This document shows positions 1-6,263 of a DNA stretch of 8,606 bases, piece after piece. The notes under the pieces were generated by a model. It made no database searches. It saw only the letters and a program-made list of their open reading frames with translations, and was not told the origin of the DNA. This DNA comes from Actinobacteria bacterium ATB1. Its GTDB lineage: Bacteria > Actinomycetota > Acidimicrobiia > UBA2766. A program made the translations under genes and the position numbers. Within the stretch, counting starts at the first letter, position 1. Each line of letters opens with the position of its first letter. The DNA is taken from NCBI GenBank assembly GCA_021404985.1, contig QWHP01000099.1, forward strand, positions 1 to 8,606, given 5' to 3'.

Positions 1-951
1 TCAGACGGTGACGGCGAGGGCGACTGCGATGATGGGAGGCATGCCCTCGGCGACGAGGTCGAACTCCCAGCCGGCATCACGGCTGAGGAGGAGCTCGCCC
101 TCGGAGGTGCCTGCCACGACGAGGTCGCCGGCAGAAGCGATGCCGCCGCGGTCGACGTTTCCGCGGAAACCGTCACAGACGAGATCCCAGAGATACGGGG
201 TCTGGGGTGTGTGCAGCCTGAAGAGAGCGGCCTCGGGTCCCCCGGATTCCCACATCGGGGGCGGCCCCGAGGCGGACGACATGACGAGCGTGTCGGCAGA
301 TGAACCGACAACCGCGAGGCCCTGCGTGTAACCGCGGTCGACGCCCTCCATCTCCCACGACCACGTGAGTCCGGCGTCAGTGGTGATGTGGAAACCCATC
401 CCCGTCGTCGCTGCCCAGGTGTTCCCGAGAAGGGCAAGGCAATGAACGTCCTCGTAGAGGCCGTGGTTGCGTGCCTCCCAGGTCTTCCCGGCATCCTCGG
501 ACACTGCGACACCGCCCACCTCGACGCCGACGACCATGCGGTCGCCGTCGACGCAGACCGCACACAGGTCCGCCGGCCCCCACGGCGAGTGCCAGTCTTC
601 GTGGCCCTCGACGGACTCCAAGCCCACGAAGCGGCTCGGGCCTCCGTCTCCGCCGACCTCGCAGAGCGCTGCGGGCTCGAGGCCGGCCAGGGCGCGCCCG
701 GCTCCACCGGTGGCCGCCAGGGTCCAGACGCGCTGGTCCTCGAGGCCGAGCGGCTCCCAGTCGGAGGCCGCGTCCAGCGGCAGCTTCACCCGCAGCACTC
801 CGCGTCCCTCCGGTGCTGCGAACGCCCATCCGTCGGAGACCAGCACGGCATGGATCTCGGCACCGTCGAGGTGGCGTGCGAGCACCTTTCCGGTCATGTC
901 CGCGACGAGGAGCCCGTTCTCGGTCGCCAGGTGGATTGTCGGGTCGGCCAT
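1..951 (-). CDS. Asp-box (BNR-like) beta-propeller protein
   Basis: A 316-residue protein with the repeat pattern of a beta-propeller. Asp-box motifs (S-x-D-x-G-x-T-W) are clear at 151-158 (SEDAGKTW) and 191-197 (TDAGLTW), and degenerate at 290-297 (SRDAGWEF). Each follows a short hydrophobic strand such as VVGVEVGGVAVS, GFHITT or GELLLS. This fold occurs in sialidases and in many non-enzymatic proteins (YCF48/BNR type). The sialidase catalytic set (FRIP motif, Arg triad) is not seen, so no enzyme activity is proposed. The N-terminus MADPTIHLATENGLLVAD has no signal peptide, so it looks cytoplasmic. The ATG at 951 lies 4 nt after the stop of the 161-residue gene; no strong ribosome binding site is visible, suggesting coupling to that gene. 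The frame stays open upstream to 1113, but that part is Arg/Pro-rich shadow of the preceding gene. The TGA is exactly bases 3-1, so the gene is complete and nothing downstream is visible. Confidence 0.75.
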   Translation of the reverse strand: MADPTIHLATENGLLVADMTGKVLARHLDGAEIHAVLVSDGWAFAAPEGRGVLRVKLPLDAASDWEPLGLEDQRVWTLAATGGAGRALAGLEPAALCEVGGDGGPSRFVGLESVEGHEDWHSPWGPADLCAVCVDGDRMVVGVEVGGVAVSEDAGKTWEARNHGLYEDVHCLALLGNTWAATTGMGFHITTDAGLTWSWEMEGVDRGYTQGLAVVGSSADTLVMSSASGPPPMWESGGPEAALFRLHTPQTPYLWDLVCDGFRGNVDRGGIASAGDLVVAGTSEGELLLSRDAGWEFDLVAEGMPPIIAVALAVTV

Positions 952-955
952 TGCG

Positions 956-1441
956 TCAACCAGTCTGTCCCGCGGACGCCCCGGCCGCTGCATCGGCAGC
1001 GCTCCCGCCGTCACCCGCCGCGCCGCCCTCAGTAGAACCTGCAGCGCCACCCCCAGCGGCACCCTCCGCTGCCTTGGCACGTGCGAGACGGCGCCGCTCT
1101 GCGGGGGTCTCACCCTCCGGCGGCGCGTTCTTGTAACGCTCGATGTTCTCGCGGCGGTGCTCGGTCGCAGCCGTGACGTGCTCCTTGCGCTCGTCCTTCC
1201 AGTGGTGCCGCTTGCGCGGCTTGAACAAGGAGCGCAGCAAGAGTCCGATCGTCTGTCTCCTGGTCGCGACCCGGATCAGGCCGGGCAGGTCGTCCTCACA
1301 CATCGTGATCGTGAAATCCCAGTGCACGGGGTCGTGGATGGTGCCCCGGATTATGAGCTCGTGGTTCTCGTTCGTCACGACATATTCGCGGAAGTCCATG
1401 ACGAGCTCTTTGCGACCCAGCCCCTTCGACTTCAACTTCAT
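956..1441 (-). CDS. Hypothetical basic protein with Ala/Gly-rich C-terminal tail (161 aa)
   Basis: I do not recognise this family. Residues 1-75 look folded, with alternating hydrophobic strands (REYVVTNENHELIIRGTI, HWDFTITMCEDDLPGLIRV) and a hydrophobic stretch TIGLLLRSLF at 64-73 that is too short for a membrane span. Residues 74-125 are highly charged and probably helical (KPRKRHHWKDERKEH, AERRRLARAKAAEG). Residues 121-161 are almost only Ala, Gly, Ser and acidic residues and look disordered. There is no signal peptide. The ATG at 1441 has GGAGG at 1452-1456, 10 nt upstream; Met15 is a possible alternative. It follows the acyl-CoA dehydrogenase after 88 nt and is followed 4 nt later by the Asp-box gene. 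Reality as a gene rests on its ribosome binding site, operon position and sensible N-terminal half; the opposite-strand frames in this region look like low-complexity shadows. Confidence 0.78.
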   Translation of the reverse strand: MKLKSKGLGRKELVMDFREYVVTNENHELIIRGTIHDPVHWDFTITMCEDDLPGLIRVATRRQTIGLLLRSLFKPRKRHHWKDERKEHVTAATEHRRENIERYKNAPPEGETPAERRRLARAKAAEGAAGGGAAGSTEGGAAGDGGSAADAAAGASAGQTG

Positions 1442-1529
1442 GTCCTGTCACCCTCCCTGGGAGTGTCTTTCGTCACAGCTTCCACGGTGCTGGCTCCCCC
1501 GGGGGCCATCCGGCGTGCCGGGAGGCCAC
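1442..1529 (-). other. 88-nt intergenic gap with hairpin potential
   Basis: This is the only sizeable gap between genes in the window. On the minus strand, GGCCTCCCGG (1527-1518) can pair imperfectly with CCGGGGGAGCC (1502-1492) around a 15-nt loop, and CCGGC-AC-GCCGG (1520-1509) and CCCCCGGGGG are local alternatives. No T-run follows, so a classical intrinsic terminator is unlikely. An RNA processing or attenuation element, or simple GC-rich chance, are the options. I see no convincing -35/-10 pair. Confidence 0.3.
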
Positions 1530-2780
1530 TCACATGAGTTCGGCAGCGCTCAGCGCTACCCGGTCGAGCGTCCCGTCCATGATCGAGAGCAGCTTCGCGT
1601 CCCGGTAGTACTTCTCGACGGGATACTCCTTCGAGATCCCATATCCTCCGAACACCTGGATCATCTCCGAAGTGATGTGCACGACCGCCTCCGACGCGAG
1701 CGTGCGTGCCTCGAAGGCGAGGCGGAGGTCCGGACGGCCCTGGGTCAACAGCCAGGCGGACTTCCAGAGCATGAGGCGCGAGGCCTCGATCCGGCGGGAG
1801 GCATCGAAGAGCTTCATCTTGACGAGCTGGTGGTCGAAGATCGTTCTTCCGCCCTGGCTGCGTTCCTTCGCGTGGGCGAGGGCCTCCTCGAAGGCGGCTC
1901 TGGCGACACCGACGCCGAGGAGCCCGACAGCCGTGTTGCCCGTCGTCACGATGAACTCGAGGAGTGTTCGGTACATCGGGCCGGCGGGCACGATGCACAT
2001 CTCGTCGGGGACCCACACGTCGTCGAAGTAGATCTCGGCCTGGTTGAGCGCCCGCAGGCCGAGCTTGTCGAGGGGGCGACCGCGGCTGATCCCCTCGAGA
2101 TCCGTCGGGATGAGAAAGACACCCGTGCCGGACATGTCCTCGTCCGAGTCGACCGCTGCCATCAACAGGATGAAGTCGGCGTACCAGCCGTTCGACACGA
2201 AGGCCGACTTCGACCCGTCGACCCTGTACCCGCCGTCCTCCTTTGCAGCGGTGACGCCGCCTTCGCCCTCTTCCTCGCCTGTTTCCCCGTGCTTGGCTTT
2301 CGTCCGGAAGTGGATGTCCTTCTCACCGAACGTGAAGATGTCGGAGCCGACCTGGGGTTCGGTGATCGCCCAGCAGCCGCTGTGGATCCCCTGCTTGTCC
2401 TCGATGAACTTCTCGGCGTACTCCTTGTAGACGGGATGTCGGTGCGCGAGCCCGAACATCTGGATCACGTAGTGGGCGATCGGGGCGATGAGGAGATGGC
2501 TGGCGAGCCCCGCACCTCCGGCGGCGAGCTCCTCGAGGATGACGTGGCTTGCGAACGGCGGTAGGCCGAGGCCTCCCTCGGACTCGGGCACGGTCAGCTT
2601 GTGGAGCCCCATCTCGTAGGAGCGTGCGAGGACGGACTTGAACGTGTCGCTCGTGTACGCGGCCTCGGGGTCCGGGATCGTGTCGATCTCGGCCTCGGCG
2701 GGGCGCAGCTCGTTCTGGACGAAGTCGCGAGCAAGCTTCTGTGCGTCGGCGATCTCCTCGGGCAGGTCGAAGCCGAGCAT
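1530..2780 (-). CDS. Acyl-CoA dehydrogenase family flavoprotein, with Asp at the usual catalytic Glu position
   Basis: A 416-residue acyl-CoA dehydrogenase, the usual length for the family. Such enzymes oxidise acyl-CoA to trans-2-enoyl-CoA using FAD and pass electrons to ETF. Visible features: all-helical N-terminal domain (1-125); flavin-contacting CWAITEPQVGSD (136-147); beta-domain with YRVDGSKSAFVSNG..AD and LGLRALNQAEIYFDDVWVP (240-258); C-terminal helical domain with IQVFGGYGISKEYPVEKYYRDAK. At the catalytic base, where family members usually read I-Y-E-G-T, this protein reads I-M-D-G-T, so Asp402 (codon 1577-1575) replaces Glu. An acidic Glu/Gly-rich insertion lies at about 164-184. 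The ATG at 2780 is chosen because the family N-terminus begins there and GGAGG lies 9 nt upstream; the longer reading to 3041 only shadows the end of alpha-2. It starts 4 nt after the alpha-2 stop, so it is probably co-transcribed with the molybdoenzyme. Substrate chain cannot be read. Confidence 0.95.
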   Translation of the reverse strand: MLGFDLPEEIADAQKLARDFVQNELRPAEAEIDTIPDPEAAYTSDTFKSVLARSYEMGLHKLTVPESEGGLGLPPFASHVILEELAAGGAGLASHLLIAPIAHYVIQMFGLAHRHPVYKEYAEKFIEDKQGIHSGCWAITEPQVGSDIFTFGEKDIHFRTKAKHGETGEEEGEGGVTAAKEDGGYRVDGSKSAFVSNGWYADFILLMAAVDSDEDMSGTGVFLIPTDLEGISRGRPLDKLGLRALNQAEIYFDDVWVPDEMCIVPAGPMYRTLLEFIVTTGNTAVGLLGVGVARAAFEEALAHAKERSQGGRTIFDHQLVKMKLFDASRRIEASRLMLWKSAWLLTQGRPDLRLAFEARTLASEAVVHITSEMIQVFGGYGISKEYPVEKYYRDAKLLSIMDGTLDRVALSAAELM

Positions 2781-2784
2781 CTGT

Positions 2785-5580
2785 CTATCCCTCCTCGGTT
2801 GTGGTCGTCGTCCAGGAATCCGCGGCCGGTCGGAAGTCGACCCGCGTCGCGCGGTCGACCGTGGCCGGCTGCCAGGCGGTGGGCGTGTAGTTGAGATGTC
2901 CGTAGCCACCGGCGAGGTGCAGCCACTTGACCATCCCGCCTTCGATCTCGTTCGGGCCGCGCCATCCCGGGAACTGGTAGCTCTCCCAGCCGTTGTAGAC
3001 GATGATCTGCCCCGGACGGACCGACGGCGAGATCTTCGCACGCACGACGAACCCGCCCGTCGCGTTGAACACCTCGATCTCGTCGTGGTCGGAGACCCCC
3101 CGGGCCGTTGCGTCGTCGGGGTTCACAACGGCATGTGGCGTACCCCGGTGGGTTTGGAGCAGCAGACGGTTGCCGATGTTCATGCGATGGATGCTCCAGC
3201 GGCAGTGCCCCGAGGTGATCTTGAGTGGGTGGTCGCCTCCCATCGCCGGAGGTTCCTTGTGGCAGGGGAGCGCCTCGCCCGCCTCCAGGAACCAGGGATG
3301 GTCGATGTAGAACTGGGCGCGTCGCGTCAGGGTCGGGTAGGGGTCGCCCTTTTCGACGTGGTTCCGATAGGGGGTGTGCGTCTCACCGACAGGGAAGGGT
3401 GATGCCTGTGCCTTGGCATACGGCAGGATTCCCCAGCCGCTGAAGGGGATGTGACCCTGCCTCCGTGCCGACGACAGGTCAGTGCCTTCGGGCAGCGCAC
3501 CGGTCTGGGCGGAGTCGCGAAGCATCTCGTCCGCGAGGCGCTCCTCGTCCGCGTAGTGGCCGTCGAGCGTGTACGCACTCCAGAGGGCGTCGTAGCGGTG
3601 GGCCACTCCGTTGGCGTCCTTGTAGGACTCGAGGCCACGGCGCTGCGCTTCTGTTGCGAGGGCCTCGGCGAGGCGGGCGAAGAGCTCCCACTCGGTGAGA
3701 GCCTCGCCTGCCGGGGCCTGTGCCCGGTCCGAGAACGTCAGGTGCATGAGGTGCGGTGTCGGGATGTGGAAGTCGATCTTCTCGTAGTGCTGGGCGGCGG
3801 GAAGGATCAGGTCGGCGTTCAGGCCGGTCGCCGACATGCGCTGGTCGATCACGGCGACGAGGTCGAGCTTGGGCCACAGGTGTTCGAGCACAATGCTGCG
3901 ACCGCCCCGGGTGCGCCGCAGCATGTTCCCACCGCATTCGATCAGGACACGGGGAGGGCCGGACGAGAGCATCTTCGTCGTGCCCTCCCACCATCCGGCG
4001 TCGAGAGCCTCCTCGACGAGGGACTCGAAGGGGCGCGGCATCGACGGGTCGTGCCAGTCCTCCTTCGTCCAGCGCTCGCGGTAGCCGGTGTTCGCCCACC
4101 AGTGGAAGAACGGCGGCACCATCTGCGTCGCGAGACGCGTGAGACCCTCGGAGGCGATCTCGTCCGTGGCCGTCGGGTCGGCCGCCTTCTGCGCGGCGGC
4201 GAGCATCTCGAGGCCCATGATGACGGCTTCGGTTCCTTCGACGCCCGGCTGGGCCTTCGCCATCGCGATCGCTGGCCCGTCGAACATCCCTGCGCTCCAC
4301 GAACGTATCCCGGTGCCCTTCTTGCCCCAGTTTCCGGTCAGGGCGAGGAGCAGGCAGAGGGAACGCTCGATCAGGTCTCCGTGGTAGTACTTCGACGCTG
4401 CAGCCCCGAAGAGGACGTTGGTCCTGTTGGCCGCGACCTTGCGGGCCAGGTTTCGGATCGTGTCAGGGTGCACACCGCAGTTTCCGGCGACCGCCTCCGG
4501 CGTGTAGGCAGAATCGAGGTGCTCCCGCAGCAGGGAGATGACCGGGCGGACATCCACGCGCGACCCGTCGGCGAGGGTGACCTCCATCGAGCCCTCGAGG
4601 CGCACCGGCAACTCCGGCTTCAACGAGCCCCGGCCGGCCCGGTTCAGTACCTGATGCGGCTCGATCCCCTTGGCCAGGGTGAAGAACTGGTCGTCACGGC
4701 CGTCCGGATCGAGGTCTGACTCGCGCAGGAACCTTCCTGTGTCGTCGCGTACCAACAGGCCGAGATCGGTCTGTTCGGCGACGAACTCCTTGTCCTCGAG
4801 CCCTTCCTCGAGGATCACCTGGCACATGGCGAGGGCGAGGGCAGCGTCCGACCCGGGTTCTACCGGGACGTGGAGGTCGCAGTGCATCGCCGAGGCGTTG
4901 TAGTCCGGGGCGAACATGACGACCTCTGCACCCCGGTAGCGTGCCTCGAAGGCGAAGTGGGCGTGTGGGATGCGTGTGAACGACGGGTTCAGGTGCCAGA
5001 CGAGGATGAGGTCCGAATGGAACCAGTCGTCGACCGACGACACCGGGCTGTACTTGCCGAACGTGATGTGCAGCCCGACGTTGAAGTCGTTCGTGGTGGC
5101 GTTGAAGTCGGTGATCGTTCCGCCCAGCAGGTTCATGAACCTGTGCGTCGGGACGACCGTCGTCATCTCCGGTGTGCCCTCGTGCAACACGGCCTGGGGT
5201 CCTGCGGTCTCGATCGTGTCGATGATCGAACCGGCGAGGATGCCGAGGGCCTCTTCCCAGCCGATCGGCTCCCACTCGCCGCTGCCCCGGGGGCCGACTC
5301 GCTTCAGCGGGGTCGTGATGCGGTCCGGGTTGTCGAGCTGACGGCTCCAGGCTGCCCCCTTGTTGCAGCCCATCGGGTTCTTGTCCGGGACGCCGGGCTC
5401 GACCGGGGCGAAGGTCCCGGCTGCTTCCTCGAAGCGGACCGTGCCGTCACCCGTGAACACGCGATACGAGCAGTTGCCGGGATAGCAGTCGACGCAGTGC
5501 GTGCCCCAGGCAACGGAGTCCCACGCCCATCGTTGCCGGTAACGGTTGTCGCTCCCGGTCCGAGGGGCGCCGGACGTCAC
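2785..5580 (-). CDS. Molybdopterin oxidoreductase catalytic (alpha) subunit, copy 2, complete (type II DMSO reductase family)
   Basis: A 931-residue catalytic subunit expected to bind Mo-bis-MGD and one Fe-S cluster. N-terminal cluster residues are H28, C32, C37 and C72; the 34-residue gap before C72 matches NarG, but H-x3-C is followed by x4-C where NarG has x3, and C29 gives an alternative all-Cys set. The segment SSVDDWFHSDLILVW (181-195), followed by TRIPHAHFAFEARYRG and APDYN, corresponds to the NarG region containing the Asp ligand of Mo, so D185 (or D184) is the likely ligand. Residues 545-620 (ECGGNMLRRTRGG, LPAAQHYEKIDFHIPTPHLM, LTFSDRA) resemble the EBDH-like branch from memory. The MGD-binding domain spans about 780-905. 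The start is GTG with GGAGG five nt upstream. There is no twin-arginine signal in the short N-terminus, so the enzyme looks cytoplasmic. It is paralogous to the alpha fragment at the right edge. Reaction and substrate are unknown; hydroxylation or dehydrogenation of a hydrophobic compound is a guess from the family and the adjacent acyl-CoA dehydrogenase. Confidence 0.97.
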   Translation of the reverse strand: MTSGAPRTGSDNRYRQRWAWDSVAWGTHCVDCYPGNCSYRVFTGDGTVRFEEAAGTFAPVEPGVPDKNPMGCNKGAAWSRQLDNPDRITTPLKRVGPRGSGEWEPIGWEEALGILAGSIIDTIETAGPQAVLHEGTPEMTTVVPTHRFMNLLGGTITDFNATTNDFNVGLHITFGKYSPVSSVDDWFHSDLILVWHLNPSFTRIPHAHFAFEARYRGAEVVMFAPDYNASAMHCDLHVPVEPGSDAALALAMCQVILEEGLEDKEFVAEQTDLGLLVRDDTGRFLRESDLDPDGRDDQFFTLAKGIEPHQVLNRAGRGSLKPELPVRLEGSMEVTLADGSRVDVRPVISLLREHLDSAYTPEAVAGNCGVHPDTIRNLARKVAANRTNVLFGAAASKYYHGDLIERSLCLLLALTGNWGKKGTGIRSWSAGMFDGPAIAMAKAQPGVEGTEAVIMGLEMLAAAQKAADPTATDEIASEGLTRLATQMVPPFFHWWANTGYRERWTKEDWHDPSMPRPFESLVEEALDAGWWEGTTKMLSSGPPRVLIECGGNMLRRTRGGRSIVLEHLWPKLDLVAVIDQRMSATGLNADLILPAAQHYEKIDFHIPTPHLMHLTFSDRAQAPAGEALTEWELFARLAEALATEAQRRGLESYKDANGVAHRYDALWSAYTLDGHYADEERLADEMLRDSAQTGALPEGTDLSSARRQGHIPFSGWGILPYAKAQASPFPVGETHTPYRNHVEKGDPYPTLTRRAQFYIDHPWFLEAGEALPCHKEPPAMGGDHPLKITSGHCRWSIHRMNIGNRLLLQTHRGTPHAVVNPDDATARGVSDHDEIEVFNATGGFVVRAKISPSVRPGQIIVYNGWESYQFPGWRGPNEIEGGMVKWLHLAGGYGHLNYTPTAWQPATVDRATRVDFRPAADSWTTTTTEEG
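2790..2794 (-). promoter_or_regulatory. Ribosome binding site fixing the start of the acyl-CoA dehydrogenase
   Basis: The minus strand has GAGGAGGG spanning the last alpha-2 codons; its GGAGG core is 9 nt upstream of the ATG at 2780. It supports the 416-residue protein over the longer open frame that runs upstream to 3041. Confidence 0.7.
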
Positions 5581-5581
5581 G

Positions 5582-6250
5582 TCAGCCTCCTGTCACTTCC
5601 CTGATGTGGGCGTGGTCGGCGGCCACGAAGGCGGCGAGGTGTTCGGCTGCCCAGTTGAAGACGTCGAGCGTGCCAGCGGCCGACACCTTCTCGGTGAAGC
5701 CGGGAATCCACAGCGACAGCTGCCGGTCGTGGAAGTCGAGCTGTGCACGCCTGTAGGACCCGGCGAGGCGCTCCGACGGCGAGGCGGCCTCCTTGAAGGT
5801 CACGAACTGCATGAAGTCGCACTCGGTGCCGAGGTGATCGGGTGGACGGTCGGACTCGTCGCCCGCCTGCAGACCGAAGTACTCGTAGAAGCGCACGACC
5901 TCGGCGAGGTTCTGCTCGGCGTCGTCGAAGTGGCTGCCGGCGATGATGATCGCCGGCGTGCCCTGGAAGACCCGTGCGAACTCGGCGAGGTAGTCGTCCT
6001 TCGACACCGAGTCGGCCGATGGAGCGGAGCCCGGGTCGAAGTCGAAGGACAGGAGTTCGACGGCTGTCGCGAACTCCTTCGTCCACTGATCCGACGTCGC
6101 CATCTCGTAGTGCTCGTCGTCGGCCCCGGCGAAGAAACGGCCGAACACCTGATAGGTGGCGCTGCGGGCCGTGGTCTCGTTTTCCTCGATCTCGACGGCC
6201 TGCTGGCCCGTGTCCTTGAGCTCGAGTCCCGACAGGGAGTAGATGAACAT
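5582..6250 (-). CDS. TorD/DmsD-type molybdoenzyme assembly chaperone
   Basis: A 222-residue cytoplasmic chaperone of the TorD superfamily (the delta position in Ebd/Ddh/Ser/Clr operons). Such proteins bind the apo catalytic subunit and hold it until the Mo cofactor is inserted. Visible signatures are ATYQVFGRFF at 31-40, RFYEYFGLQ at 120-128, the family hallmark RPPDHLGTECDFMQFV at 135-150, and the late FHDRQLSLWIPGF at 173-185; length and helix-rich composition also fit. The ATG start at 6250 has GAGGAG about 9 nt upstream. The gene ends one nt before the GTG of alpha-2, and its final Gly-Gly codons form part of that gene's ribosome binding site, so the two are likely co-translated. Because alpha-2 lacks a Tat signal, the chaperone's job here would be cofactor loading rather than export proofreading (inference). 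It may serve both alpha paralogs. Confidence 0.92.
   Translation of the reverse strand: MFIYSLSGLELKDTGQQAVEIEENETTARSATYQVFGRFFAGADDEHYEMATSDQWTKEFATAVELLSFDFDPGSAPSADSVSKDDYLAEFARVFQGTPAIIIAGSHFDDAEQNLAEVVRFYEYFGLQAGDESDRPPDHLGTECDFMQFVTFKEAASPSERLAGSYRRAQLDFHDRQLSLWIPGFTEKVSAAGTLDVFNWAAEHLAAFVAADHAHIREVTGG
5586..5590 (-). promoter_or_regulatory. Ribosome binding site fixing the GTG start of alpha-2
   Basis: The minus strand reads GGAGGCTGACGTG: GGAGG sits inside the last two codons of the chaperone gene, then its TGA stop, one nt, then the GTG start of alpha-2 with 5-nt spacing. This supports the GTG and argues against an upstream start carrying a Tat signal. Confidence 0.75.
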
Positions 6251-6263
6251 CGGTCTCGTCTCC

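Noticed and set aside
1..951. Exo-alpha-sialidase
   Set aside because: Asp boxes alone are common in non-enzymatic propellers. The sialidase FRIP motif, Arg triad and nucleophile Tyr/Glu are not evident, and there is no signal peptide.
1..1113. Longer 370-aa reading of the Asp-box protein
   Set aside because: The extra N-terminal residues are an Arg/Pro/Gly-rich shadow of the tail of the 161-residue gene. The ATG at 951, four nt after that gene's stop, is the simpler start.
1530..3041. Longer 503-aa reading of the acyl-CoA dehydrogenase
   Set aside because: Residues before Met at 2780 are an Arg/Ser-rich out-of-frame reading of the alpha-2 end; the family N-terminus and the ribosome binding site both place the start at 2780.
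3451..4719. Long plus-strand open frame (422 aa) opposite alpha-2
   Set aside because: It is antisense to a clearly real catalytic subunit, has Arg/Gly/Val-rich composition with no motif, and arises from GC-rich codon bias. The same applies to the plus-strand frames at 467-1537, 1143-2564, 2638-3402, 4870-5604, 5546-6739 and 6450-7532.
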